Below, piece by piece: positions 16,901 through 24,246 of a stretch of 64,000 nucleotides of DNA. The position numbers and the translations under genes are program-made. Under the pieces are notes generated by a model. It worked only from the letters and a program-made list of their open reading frames with translations, did not search any database and was not told the origin of the DNA. The stretch comes from Hoskinsella mucinilytica (GTDB taxonomy: Bacteria; Bacillota_I; Bacilli_A; Erysipelotrichales; Erysipelotrichaceae), in assembly GCF_045223415.1 (NCBI RefSeq), contig NZ_JBEQZJ010000016.1, positions 1-64,000 of the forward strand. The letters run 5' to 3'. Position 1 is the stretch's first letter; every line of letters starts with the position of its first letter.

Positions 16901-18884
16901 AAACGATTGGATAGAACGTTTATATCAAAACGAATTAGCGGCAGAACAATTAATGGATATGACCTATGCACAAAAAGGTTTTTCAAAAGATGCACAGGAT
17001 GTCTTAGATCAGAAATCACGTACCAGAATGAACATTCGTTATATGGATGTACAAAATGCGTTTATGTATGCAGGTGGTGCTCATGTAGGTATTCCTTATG
17101 GCTCTGCATCCGGTTTGATGAAAGGAACGCCATATACATGTCCTATAGATTCATCAGAAAAATGTTATGGGGGAGCGTTGTATGGATGGGGCATTTCTCA
17201 TGAAATCGGTCATGTCATGGATCAAAGCAATGGGGCATATCCGGAAATTTCAAATAATGTTGTCGCATTGTATTCTTCTACCATCGATGAAACATCGTTC
17301 TCGAGAATCGGAAATTATAAAGATGATTATACAAAGATATATGAAAAAGTAACAAGCAATACCATCGGTTATTCTTCTAGTGTATTTACACAGCTCGGTA
17401 TGTATTGGCAATTACATCTTGCTTATGATGATCAATATATTCGCCCAAATGATACAAGTGGTGTATTGGCGAAGATGTATCAAGCATATCGTCACCATAG
17501 TGCTGATGGAGCTGACAAGGATAATTTATTGATCCGTATGGCATCTGTTGGCGCAGGAAAAGATCTAAGTGATTACTTTAAACATTGGGGCTTGGTCGCT
17601 ACGGAAGAAACCAAGCAGTGGTTAAAAGATCGAGGCTTAAAGGAAGAAACCAAACCTATCTATTATTTAAATGAAACCGCACGTAGAAAACGTATAGAAG
17701 GTACAGCCGAAATGGCACAAGGAACAACCCTTTCTGTGACATTGGATCATGATGCTCAACATGGAAATGATAGTAAGCAAGCAGTACTTCATATGAGCGT
17801 GGATCAATCACAAGATGCGATTCTGGGTTATGAGATTTATCGTAATGGAGAAGTGATCGCCTTTACCAATGAACAAGAGTTTAAAGATACCATAACAACT
17901 TCTAACAATCGTGTGTATACCTATGAAGTGATTGCCTATGACTATGCTTTACAGCCTACCAATAAGGTAGTATTGGATCCAATCAAGATCAGTCATGATG
18001 GTAGTATCAATAAACAAGACTGGGTATATCAAAGCAATGCCATCAACGATCAAATGATCGAAGGTGATGATGAAATGAGAAAGCTTCCATTGGATCAATT
18101 GTTTGATGGAAACTATGACAACACTTATGAAGGTAAGGTTACAAAGGGGAATGTTGAAATCATCGTCGATATGAACAAAAATCAACCGGTTATTGGATTT
18201 AAATACAGCATGGCAAAGGATGGCACACATCCGCCAAAAGATTATGAAGTTATGATCAGTCAAGATAAGAAAAACTGGAAAAGTGTCGCAAAGGGTAAAC
18301 TGAATACCACAGATGATACACAGACGGTTTTCTTTACCAGTGATCAAGATACAGAAAGCAACAAATTGGAAATCTTTGATGCTCAGTACGTAAAATTTGT
18401 ATGGAAACAATCAGAAGTATCCATTGCGGAGCTAGATGTCTTATCTCCTCCAGGAGACAATATAGAGCTATCACAAGATGAAATCGGCATATTAAAACAG
18501 GATCATACGTATGCACAAGGGAAAACGATTCCGAAAGGTTCTTTGGTTTTCACCGGAGAATATCGTGGTAATCCTGCATTCAATGCAGTCTTATTGTTGA
18601 ATGAACGTGATGAAGTCATTGCGGATGCACAAGGAGAAGCAAGTTCCATTTTATTGGCAACCATTCCAGAACATACGCCACTAGATGAGATAGCAAGTGG
18701 TCGATGGATCTATTGGATAGAGCCTGAATATTTAGATGAGGCTTTGAATTTTACCAGTGTCAAAGCACAGCTTTATCGTGTAGATGATGCACAAGAAAAC
18801 AGTGGACAGCGTTTGGTAAGTGATACCTTAATGGTGGATATGCCAAAGACTTTACCGGATATTACACTTACAGGAGGGAAATAG
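13923..18884 (+). CDS. Secreted M60-type (enhancin-like) metalloprotease with dockerin-like, FN3 and discoidin-like modules
   Basis: 1653-residue exported protein, predicted to cleave glycosylated proteins such as mucins. Order of parts: signal peptide (1-22); a beta-rich domain; a dockerin-like pair of calcium loops (about 148-200, GDVNDDGVVNDEDY and DINKDGVVDIQDL); a discoidin-like region (about 225-370); two fibronectin type III domains (about 372-465 and 466-552); a second discoidin-like domain (about 560-735); a short helical linker; the M60-like catalytic region (about 800-1240) with zinc motif HEIGH at 1093-1097 and a likely third ligand Glu1108 in PEISNN; an FN3-like domain; a third discoidin-like domain (about 1365-1515). 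No LPXTG or C-terminal membrane anchor. It is followed 3 bp later by a gene for an anchored cohesin-like protein. Confidence 0.82.
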   Translation: MKKLLCCLLAFSMLQMPMASFAKEEDQMKTNTSNATGQLIADVDFTLVLESKDMDMNLSLEKDGEHVSTPLFATSDTMSGSIEGKEIQWNAEVEEGTQISNVHITMDNLPLGTYTLTLQGSGFHTLVQEVEIKNYSKYLHIDDTSVFLMGDVNDDGVVNDEDYQLVWNAIDQKDPGRYDINKDGVVDIQDLSYVHVNLGNVLQPAKESLANPILTASDIDLAIDEDDYLVKGSIVDLVQPQAKPLVVGFQDHTQTISQEHPVDIPIVMKEPVQMNKINIDPGDGEDGITSGMVSVMYLDESNQMQELTYPFDMIQRYYRSARAQDSIVIDLGKQIAVKEIKIKVTGNRNNTNLAEISKVTFLNDVYEKIPEPQAAYPKNVQAIGGNESIAVSWNEVVNVTGYEVKYIGYDVKTKQMAEKTIKTQTNEVTLTGLKNYESYIVSVQSINGDWSSGYGESVKVVPMPTSVPEQATGVNATGGYRQIRVNWQKAKNASSYHLYYRIKDQGEYQEIQSIKETSYLLEDLEDGETYQIYVRAANEIGLGPKSSIVAAKTTDLALAVTPKYHLINRSMGSGVTTKGIKDVIYPVNINPNDYDFEYDKFDIVDDDETSYWNFNSWDAGGFNAGKPSPIVEFEETHEFGEFVVLPSYNTQGGYGYVQIRYWDEQGNIVLVKDASMKSCKDVNGRVYYRIKLASPITSSKIQINLAQSWVSPNYVRISELKFYEYDSLEKDINALFADDLQVELNPDVTQATIDALRTRLETKSQGEKHPDYETLNQDLTYAEEILNDADLSDEIMVVDQTISTANDSGKGYSYGLSDLQPLGFAAKANDEITVYLGKDAKVKGKVQLVFSQPYATPDKWKIVQDLKVGKNVITVPDITSKDIEHGGSLYIRYTGTTPSYDPSTAMIKVRISRAVDIPYLNLSGMSDETQMKQVIGEYIDELEQYVTQLRQSSSDYSEAAQALNVSELATDQMLFSLPATKVLEGIKGTSNDRNDWIERLYQNELAAEQLMDMTYAQKGFSKDAQDVLDQKSRTRMNIRYMDVQNAFMYAGGAHVGIPYGSASGLMKGTPYTCPIDSSEKCYGGALYGWGISHEIGHVMDQSNGAYPEISNNVVALYSSTIDETSFSRIGNYKDDYTKIYEKVTSNTIGYSSSVFTQLGMYWQLHLAYDDQYIRPNDTSGVLAKMYQAYRHHSADGADKDNLLIRMASVGAGKDLSDYFKHWGLVATEETKQWLKDRGLKEETKPIYYLNETARRKRIEGTAEMAQGTTLSVTLDHDAQHGNDSKQAVLHMSVDQSQDAILGYEIYRNGEVIAFTNEQEFKDTITTSNNRVYTYEVIAYDYALQPTNKVVLDPIKISHDGSINKQDWVYQSNAINDQMIEGDDEMRKLPLDQLFDGNYDNTYEGKVTKGNVEIIVDMNKNQPVIGFKYSMAKDGTHPPKDYEVMISQDKKNWKSVAKGKLNTTDDTQTVFFTSDQDTESNKLEIFDAQYVKFVWKQSEVSIAELDVLSPPGDNIELSQDEIGILKQDHTYAQGKTIPKGSLVFTGEYRGNPAFNAVLLLNERDEVIADAQGEASSILLATIPEHTPLDEIASGRWIYWIEPEYLDEALNFTSVKAQLYRVDDAQENSGQRLVSDTLMVDMPKTLPDITLTGGK

Positions 18885-18887
18885 GGT

Positions 18888-19973
18888 ATGAAAATAAGAA
18901 ACATGGTCGTAACGTTACTGGTGGCATGTAGCTGTTTCCTTACATCGGTAAGTGCAAGCGAAACACCTGAAATCATCGTTACGGCAAAAGAAGAAAATAA
19001 AGCTCAATTACAAATCAAGGGAATCGGCAATGTCAATGCCTTTTCCCTTAACCTAAAGCTAACAGGTGATGGAGAATTATCGGGATTAGAACCAAGTGAT
19101 GCTATGATCTCACAAGGTGCTAAGGTCAATTATCGTTATCACCAAGAAACCAAAGAATTAGATATTTATGTAACAAGTAAACAAAGCTTTACCTATGAAC
19201 AAACATTGGATGTTGCCGACATTTACTTTACAACTTCGAAAGACACGCTGATGAACGTAACCATGAATGAAGAGAAAGCAGGTCTTACTACCGTAAACAA
19301 AACAACGAAGACCAATGAAATGGAAGCAATCCTATCCGCAGATCCGATTGCCATAAAGTCAGAATCTAAGGATCCTGATGAGGAAGAACAACCAAAGGTA
19401 GAGAATATAACACTTCAGGATCAAACGACAGGGATCGTTTTAGAAGCAACCTCAGATGTGATAGCGAAACAGACTTCCATGAAGGTTCAACAAATATCTG
19501 ATGAAACTCAATTATATGATTTCAAACAACAGCTAAAGGAAGTTTCCTCTACCTTTACGGCATATGAAATCAGCTTATGGGATGGCACCACACAAATTCA
19601 ACCAAAAGGGAAGGTACGTATCAGCATGCCTTTGCTTGCCGGATATGATCCAGATCAAATAGCAATCTATCAAATCAAAAACGAGCTACAAATCTTTGAT
19701 ATCACCATACAAGATCACATGGTTATGTTTGAAACCGATGATTTGGATGGTGTGTTCGCATTAACCAAAAAGGATCCAAAACAAATCATTGTAGAGGAAG
19801 ATGAAATGCAAAATGGTTCACAAGGAGAAGATGGTCAAAAACAACCATCTACTGATCAAAAAGGAACAGATACAGGAGATCATAGCAATCGTTCTCTTTA
19901 TCTAACGTTATTACTGATTTCTGCAGGATGCTTAAGTTTTGTAGGTTATAAAAAGTATAAAAAACATAGTTAA
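18888..19973 (+). CDS. Membrane-anchored surface protein with a cohesin-like domain
   Basis: 361 residues. Signal peptide (about 1-23); residues about 25-150 have the beta-sandwich pattern of cohesin domains (NVNAFSLNLKLTGDGELSGL, later LDVADIYFTT); residues about 170-300 resemble a common extracellular domain of Firmicute surface proteins (KGKVRISMPLLAGYDPDQIA). A Gln/Asp-rich linker leads to a C-terminal DTGDHSNRS, one transmembrane helix and a lysine tail, a sorting-signal-like end without LPXTG. It is in one operon with the dockerin-bearing M60 protease, so it may hold that enzyme at the cell surface. The cohesin call is by pattern only and needs a profile search. Confidence 0.6.
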   Translation: MKIRNMVVTLLVACSCFLTSVSASETPEIIVTAKEENKAQLQIKGIGNVNAFSLNLKLTGDGELSGLEPSDAMISQGAKVNYRYHQETKELDIYVTSKQSFTYEQTLDVADIYFTTSKDTLMNVTMNEEKAGLTTVNKTTKTNEMEAILSADPIAIKSESKDPDEEEQPKVENITLQDQTTGIVLEATSDVIAKQTSMKVQQISDETQLYDFKQQLKEVSSTFTAYEISLWDGTTQIQPKGKVRISMPLLAGYDPDQIAIYQIKNELQIFDITIQDHMVMFETDDLDGVFALTKKDPKQIIVEEDEMQNGSQGEDGQKQPSTDQKGTDTGDHSNRSLYLTLLLISAGCLSFVGYKKYKKHS

Positions 19974-19976
19974 AAT

Positions 19977-20006
19977 GGATATCTGAGCAAAGATATCCTT
20001 TTTTTT
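19977..20006 (+). terminator. Terminator of the M60 protease/anchor operon
   Basis: GGATATCT (19977-19984) and AGATATCC (19991-19998) form a perfect 8-bp stem with a six-base loop, followed by eight T. Confidence 0.9.
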
Positions 20007-20034
20007 CATCCAAAACTGAAAAAAACGATATAAA

Positions 20035-20051
20035 ATCACATTTATGTCACG
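20035..20051 (-). promoter_or_regulatory. Tandem TGTGAY-type box, distal site
   Basis: ATCACA (20035-20040) and GTCACG (20046-20051) repeat at an 11-bp period; read on the minus strand this is CGTGAC-N5-TGTGAT. It lies exactly 40 bp upstream of a second copy, about four helical turns. Confidence 0.4.
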
Positions 20052-20074
20052 AATAAATAAGAAAAGGATTAAAT

Positions 20075-20091
20075 ATCACAAAAAGGTCACA
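20075..20091 (-). promoter_or_regulatory. Tandem TGTGAC-N5-TGTGAT box, proximal site
   Basis: ATCACA (20075-20080) and GTCACA (20086-20091); on the minus strand TGTGAC-N5-TGTGAT, the same hexamer pair as at 13865. It ends 17 bp before the -35 element of the NlpC/P60-like gene, a position typical of activation. Confidence 0.45.
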
Positions 20092-20108
20092 AAAACTTCA
20101 GTCATCTG

Positions 20109-20137
20109 TTTACACGTGATTTTTTTGCGAGTATAGT
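20109..20137 (+). promoter_or_regulatory. Promoter of the NlpC/P60-like gene
   Basis: TTTACA (20109-20114), 17 bp, TATAGT (20132-20137), about 77 bp before the coding sequence. Confidence 0.6.
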
Positions 20138-20214
20138 ATAGATAGACAAGCGGTATTCTCAGTATTTATGTTACAAAACAGAGTATCGAACAAGAACTAA
20201 GGGAGGCAACATAC

Positions 20215-21003
20215 ATGAAAAAGATAGATATGAAATCAAAAATGTTAAAATATAGTACTTGCACCGTATTAGGTGCCGGAATGATTTGTGCACTTGCATT
20301 CGGAAACACAGCACCAACAGCTAAGGAAGATAAAACCGCCGCAATCGGTGTTGTCGGTATCGATAGTGCCGCAAAAGATGCAGTAAAATCTATCGAACAG
20401 GTTTCAACGAAAAAGAGTGCAAAGAAAGATCAGGAACAAGCAGAAACTAAAACCAAAGAAAAAGAACAACAAGAAGAAGTAGCACAGGAAACGCAAACAC
20501 AAACACAAACACAAACGCAACAAGCTCAAGAACAAGAATCTTCTACGCAAAAGGAAACAGCACCTGTTTCCAAACAAACAAGTGCCCCTAAACAACAAGA
20601 AGCAGCTCCACAGCCTGCCACAGAAAACATTACAAGTCCAATTGCGCAAACCGCTCTTTCTTTGGTAGGCTCTCAGATGTATTGTGAAGAAGTCGCAGAA
20701 GCTAGTATCAATGCAGTAGGAAGAAGTGCTTGGATCACCAAGACTTATATGGATGGGGATGTACAAGTAGTAGAAGATACCATGGGTCCTGATAACTTCT
20801 TACAAATTGCATCTCAAGTATCTCTAAACAACCTACAACCAGGGGATTTATTATGGTACGCAAACAATGGTGGTGGAGGAAGCCACATTGCGGTATATGT
20901 TGGAAATAATCAAGCTGTACATGGTGGATACAACGGAAGAAACGTTGTACTTGCTGGTATCTATTTACCAGGTGCATCTACACCTATCGGATTACGTGTG
21001 TAA
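20215..21003 (+). CDS. Secreted NlpC/P60-like cell wall protein with a Gln/Thr-rich linker
   Basis: Probably a secreted peptidoglycan hydrolase or related amidase. N-terminal export signal (about residues 1-32, GAGMICALAFGNTA), then a long low-complexity Lys/Glu/Gln/Thr linker (about 62-140) containing QTQTQTQTQ, then a compact C-terminal domain (about 145-262). That domain has a candidate catalytic cysteine in SQMYCEEVAEASI and histidine in GGSHIAVYVGNNQAVHGG with LQPGDLLWY between, the order expected of NlpC/P60. The cysteine context is unusual, so activity is not certain. A GGGAGG ribosome binding site supports the start. It sits under two TGTGAY boxes, in keeping with wall-stress control, and just before sigK. 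Confidence 0.7.
   Translation: MKKIDMKSKMLKYSTCTVLGAGMICALAFGNTAPTAKEDKTAAIGVVGIDSAAKDAVKSIEQVSTKKSAKKDQEQAETKTKEKEQQEEVAQETQTQTQTQTQQAQEQESSTQKETAPVSKQTSAPKQQEAAPQPATENITSPIAQTALSLVGSQMYCEEVAEASINAVGRSAWITKTYMDGDVQVVEDTMGPDNFLQIASQVSLNNLQPGDLLWYANNGGGGSHIAVYVGNNQAVHGGYNGRNVVLAGIYLPGASTPIGLRV
20493..20520 (+). repeat. Short CAAACA tandem repeat in the NlpC/P60-like linker
   Basis: About four and a half copies of CAAACA/CAAACG encode alternating Gln-Thr. The unit is six bases, so slippage would change linker length without shifting frame. Confidence 0.7.
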
Positions 21004-21014
21004 TCCGTTTTTTT
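20989..21014 (+). terminator. Terminator of the NlpC/P60-like gene
   Basis: GGATTAC (20989-20995) and GTAATCC (21000-21006) form a perfect 7-bp stem enclosing GTGT, followed by G and seven T. The stop codon TAA lies within the 3' arm. Confidence 0.85.
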
Positions 21015-21075
21015 TATGTTTATGTTTCGACATTTTACGACACTTGATTTCATATACTGATAACAGGTGATAAAA

Positions 21076-21783
21076 ATGTTGTCCACGTTATTTGAATTAT
21101 TGTCAAATGCATTATGTTATGTAGGATATATCAGAAATAACAGTTTTCTTCAACCTTTAGATAAAGAAGAAGAGGCTACCTGTATCGCAAAGCTAAGCGA
21201 GCATGATGAAGAATCTCGCAATAAGCTGATTGAGCATAATCTAAGATTGGTTGCTCATATCGTAAAGAAATACGATATTCGTAAGGAACAAAAAGAAGAC
21301 TTGATCAGTATCGGTACCATCGGACTCATCAAAGCCATTGATTCTTTTAAACCGGAAAAAGGACATAAACTAACGACTTATGCCAGTAAATGTATTGAAA
21401 ATGAGATCTTGATGTATTTAAGAAGCAGTAAAAACTATTTCCAAAATGTTTCTTTGAATGAAGCTATCGCTACGGATAAAGATGGAAGTGAAATTACCTT
21501 GATCGATGCCATTAGCGCACCGGAAGAGAATATTATCGAAGATATGATCTTAGAAGATAATGTCGCAAAGCTCAAACGCTTTATTCATGTACTTGATGGA
21601 AGAGAACTGGAAATCATTACCAAACGTTTTGGCTTATATGGACAAAAGGAACAGACACAAAGAGAAATTGCAAAACAGATGAATATCTCACGTTCCTATG
21701 TTTCCCGAATCGAAAAAAGAGCCTTTATGAAGATCTATCGAGAGTTTCAAAAGGACGAAAAAAAACGAAAATGCATAAAATGA
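21076..21783 (+). CDS. sigK: Sporulation sigma factor, sigma-K type with pro-sequence
   Basis: Mother-cell sigma factor. The N terminus (LLSNALCYVGYIRNNSFLQPL) resembles pro-sigma-K rather than pro-sigma-E, and the end (NISRSYVSRIEKRAFMKIY) is also sigma-K-like. Core regions DLISIGTIGLIKAIDSF and TTYASKCIENEILMYLR are intact and the gene is uninterrupted by a skin element. About 20 residues precede the SFLQPL region, so a removable pro-sequence may be kept. ATG 21076 follows AGGTGA; GTG 21067 overlaps that site. In Bacillus the gene before sigG is sigE (after spoIIGA); here no spoIIGA is present, so assignment as sigE cannot be wholly excluded. Confidence 0.8.
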   Translation: MLSTLFELLSNALCYVGYIRNNSFLQPLDKEEEATCIAKLSEHDEESRNKLIEHNLRLVAHIVKKYDIRKEQKEDLISIGTIGLIKAIDSFKPEKGHKLTTYASKCIENEILMYLRSSKNYFQNVSLNEAIATDKDGSEITLIDAISAPEENIIEDMILEDNVAKLKRFIHVLDGRELEIITKRFGLYGQKEQTQREIAKQMNISRSYVSRIEKRAFMKIYREFQKDEKKRKCIK

Positions 21784-21786
21784 ATC

Positions 21787-21817
21787 AGCTACCCCTAAGT
21801 GGGCAGCTTTTCTTTTT
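21787..21817 (+). terminator. Terminator between sigK and sigG
   Basis: AGCTACCC (21787-21794) pairs with GGGCAGCT (21801-21808) with one mismatch; TTTCTTTTT follows. It isolates sigG from the upstream transcript. Confidence 0.75.
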
Positions 21818-21860
21818 GTCAAGGGAATTTTGTTTCCAGTTACTTACAGATGACTTGTGC

Positions 21861-21890
21861 GTATAGTGGTAAAACATCAAGGGAAGACTT
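21861..21890 (+). promoter_or_regulatory. Sigma-F/sigma-G promoter of sigG
   Basis: GTATA (21861-21865), 15 bp, GGGAAGACTT (21881-21890) fits the Bacillus forespore consensus GYWTA-N15-GGNRANAMTW at every specified position. It lies 28 bp before sigG and just after the sigK terminator, as expected for forespore expression of sigG. Confidence 0.7.
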
Positions 21891-21918
21891 CTAGTACACA
21901 AGGCTAGGAGGTTAGGAA

Positions 21919-22698
21919 ATGAGTCGTTATAAAGTAGAAATAAGTGGTATTAACACATCTTCGTTAACAGTGCTGAGCAATGCGGAAATGAAGGAATTGT
22001 TTGTAGCTCTTCAATCAGGAGATGAAAGCGCAAAGGAAACCCTGATCAAAGGAAATCTAAAGCTTGTCTTAAGTATCGTACAGCGATTTCATAATCGTTG
22101 TGAAAATATGGATGATTTATTTCAGGTGGGTTGTATCGGTCTTGTGAAATCCATTGATAATTTTGATTTAAAGCATGAGGTACGATTTTCAACCTATGCG
22201 GTACCTATGATCATGGGAGAAATCAAACGTTATTTAAGAGATAATCAAGTCATACGAGTATCCAGACACTTAAAAGATCTTGCCTATAAGGCATTTCAAG
22301 TAAAAGAAGAATATATCCATACGCATCAAAAGGAACCGAGTGTAAGTTATCTTGCCAGCGTATTAGAAGTAAAGGAAAAGGATATCGTAGATGCATTGGA
22401 CTCTACACAATCGGTATTAAGTATTTTTGAACCGGTCTATAACAGTGATGGAGATGAGTTGTTTCTATTAGATCAAATCAAGGATGAGCATAATGAAATC
22501 GAAAAGCTATCGAATATCATGGCATTGAAAAAAAGTATGAAGCATTTAAAAGAAAAAGAATTGGAGATCATTCAGAAACGGTATTATGATGATATGACAC
22601 AAACCGAAATTGCCAATGAACTCGGTATTTCTCAAGCACAAGTATCCCGATTAGAAAAAAATGCCATAGCGGCATTGAGAAAAGAAATCGAAAACTAG
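21919..22698 (+). CDS. sigG: RNA polymerase sigma-G factor
   Basis: Late forespore sigma factor. The diagnostic start MSRYKVEISGINTSSLTVL closely follows sigma-G proteins. Region 2 (DDLFQVGCIGLVKSIDNFDL, FSTYAVPMIMGEIKRYLRD), IRVSRHLKDLAYKA and region 4.2 (TQTEIANELGISQAQVSRLE) are complete. 259 residues, normal length. A sigma-F/G promoter lies upstream, and ylmC follows after 43 bp. Confidence 0.96.
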   Translation: MSRYKVEISGINTSSLTVLSNAEMKELFVALQSGDESAKETLIKGNLKLVLSIVQRFHNRCENMDDLFQVGCIGLVKSIDNFDLKHEVRFSTYAVPMIMGEIKRYLRDNQVIRVSRHLKDLAYKAFQVKEEYIHTHQKEPSVSYLASVLEVKEKDIVDALDSTQSVLSIFEPVYNSDGDELFLLDQIKDEHNEIEKLSNIMALKKSMKHLKEKELEIIQKRYYDDMTQTEIANELGISQAQVSRLEKNAIAALRKEIEN

Positions 22699-22741
22699 AA
22701 CATTTATCACAAAACTACATACAATAGAACAGGTGAAGAAA

Positions 22742-22984
22742 ATGAGATACTGTGAAATTGCCGGAAAACAGGTTATTAATATTCGAACAGGAGGATTGTT
22801 GGGCGTGGTAAGTGACATGGGATTTGATCCTAGAAATTATCAAATTTATGCTATCTTTGTGACACCCAAATGCTCCTGTATCAAAAAAATGCTGCCCTTT
22901 TTGTTTAGCAGAGAAGAAATCGAAATCGATGTCAAAGAGATTGAAAATATCAATGGAGACGTCATTCTGGTGAGATTTGATTAA
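22742..22984 (+). CDS. ylmC: YlmC/YmxH-family PRC-barrel protein
   Basis: Small (80-residue) PRC-barrel-like protein found next to sigG in many spore formers; its role is unclear but linked to sporulation by context. The glycine-rich start VINIRTGGLLGVVSDMGFD and the paired cysteines in TPKCSCIKKMLP are visible. ATG 22742 is 5 nt behind AGGTGA; the GTG at 22733 overlaps that site. sepF follows after 84 bp, as part of the conserved ylm division cluster. Confidence 0.85.
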   Translation: MRYCEIAGKQVINIRTGGLLGVVSDMGFDPRNYQIYAIFVTPKCSCIKKMLPFLFSREEIEIDVKEIENINGDVILVRFD

Positions 22985-23068
22985 ATCTTGCCTTTTCTTT
23001 TGGAAAAAACCTTTTTCAAAAGCATAGTTTGTGTTAAAATGTTAGTAATGTATAGGAGGTATGCCAAA

Positions 23069-23467
23069 ATGAGCATCGGTCAGAAATTTAAAGAATTTAT
23101 TGCACCAATGGATGAAGATGATGTGTTGGAAGTAGAACAGGAAGAAGATAACCGTGTCCTGTCTGAATATGAGCAGCCGAAATCAAAGGTAAGTCGTTTG
23201 TCTGGAGATACCAAAATGGTATTGTTTGAGCCTCGTTCTTTTGATGAAGCAGAGGAAGTCGCAAAACGCTTAAAGGAAAATAAAGCAGCTGTCATTAACT
23301 TGCATAAGCTACAAAGAGATTATGCTCAAAGAACAATTGACTTTTTAACAGGTGTGATCTTTGCGTTGGATGGTACCATTCAAAAAATCGGTCATAATGT
23401 CATTCTTTGTGCTCCTAAAAATGTAGCCGTTCATGGTGAAATTAGCTTAGAAGCTAACGAAGAATAA
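23069..23467 (+). CDS. sepF: Cell division protein SepF
   Basis: Membrane-anchoring partner of FtsZ. The N terminus MSIGQKFKEFIAPM fits the amphipathic membrane helix; an acidic linker follows, then the C-terminal globular domain with FEPRSFDEAEEVAKRLKENK and DFLTGVIFALDG. 132 residues. ATG 23069 is 9 nt after AGGAGG; the open frame extends upstream without coding appearance. A possible promoter (TTTTCA, 16 bp, TAAAAT, 23013-23040) lies upstream. Gene order ylmC-sepF-ylmH-divIVA-ileS is conserved in Firmicutes. Confidence 0.93.
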   Translation: MSIGQKFKEFIAPMDEDDVLEVEQEEDNRVLSEYEQPKSKVSRLSGDTKMVLFEPRSFDEAEEVAKRLKENKAAVINLHKLQRDYAQRTIDFLTGVIFALDGTIQKIGHNVILCAPKNVAVHGEISLEANEE

Positions 23468-23476
23468 GGATTCATC

Positions 23477-24229
23477 TTGCATCAGTTACAACATTTTCGG
23501 GGTAATGAGGAGTTCGTAAAGCGTGTGTATGATCAAATTGATCAAATGCAACGCTACAGACGTATCTGCATTACTCCCTTTTTTACGCCGGAAGAAGCCT
23601 TGATCACCCAAAGCATTTGCGGAAAGCATATCCCTTATCAAATGGATGGAGGATATCTTGGAGCACAACGAGTACGCTTTGCATTTCTTCCTTATGAGGA
23701 TGATCAAGTAGAATTTCCAACCATCTGTTTAAAAGCATCCTACTCCAAGACCTTTGCCAAGCTGACCCATCGTGATGTATTAGGAGCCATCATGCATCAG
23801 GGAATCGAGCGTGATATGGTTGGTGATTTTATTATAAAAGACGATCAAATATATCTGTTTTGTGATGCCCATATCGAATCCTACCTCATATGTAATCTTA
23901 CCAAGATCAAACGCTGTAGCGTACATTTCAAACGAAGTCTGGAAACCATCGTTCATGAACAAAAGATGATCCAAGAAACTAAAGTTGTTTCCTCTTTGCG
24001 TCTAGATGTTTTGGTATCCTCGCTTGGACATATGTCTAGAGGAAAGGCCGCTGAGATGATTCAGGCAGGCTTGATCAAAGTCAACCATATGGTATGTGAA
24101 CAAGGCGCTACGATGATCAAAGAAGAAACAACGATTTCCATACGAGGAGAAGGTTTGTTCTTGTTTCAAGGCGTAAAAGGAAAGACCAAAAAAGATCATT
24201 TGGTGATTGAAGTCGCAAAATACGAATAA
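23477..24229 (+). CDS. ylmH: YlmH-family S4-domain RNA-binding protein
   Basis: S4-domain protein of the division cluster; family members have been linked to stalled-ribosome rescue and division. The C-terminal S4 fold (about residues 178-235) shows SSLRLDVLVSSLGHMSRGKA and GLIKVNHMVCEQGATMIKE. The start is TTG at 23477 behind AAGGA, 9 bp after the sepF stop. 250 residues, normal length. Confidence 0.88.
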   Translation: MHQLQHFRGNEEFVKRVYDQIDQMQRYRRICITPFFTPEEALITQSICGKHIPYQMDGGYLGAQRVRFAFLPYEDDQVEFPTICLKASYSKTFAKLTHRDVLGAIMHQGIERDMVGDFIIKDDQIYLFCDAHIESYLICNLTKIKRCSVHFKRSLETIVHEQKMIQETKVVSSLRLDVLVSSLGHMSRGKAAEMIQAGLIKVNHMVCEQGATMIKEETTISIRGEGLFLFQGVKGKTKKDHLVIEVAKYE

Positions 24230-24246
24230 AGCAGGGAGATGAAGAG

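Noticed and set aside
17949..18410. 153-codon antisense frame within the M60 protease gene
   Set aside because: It lies opposite a clear domain of the protease, has no ribosome binding site and reads as low-complexity hydrophobic sequence; a shadow of the real gene.
18888..19973. LPXTG sortase substrate
   Set aside because: The end has DTGDHS, a helix and a basic tail but no LPXTG. It is described as membrane-anchored; an unusual sortase motif is possible but unsupported.
21076..21783. skin-type element interrupting sigK
   Set aside because: The sigma factor gene is continuous from start to stop with all regions intact.
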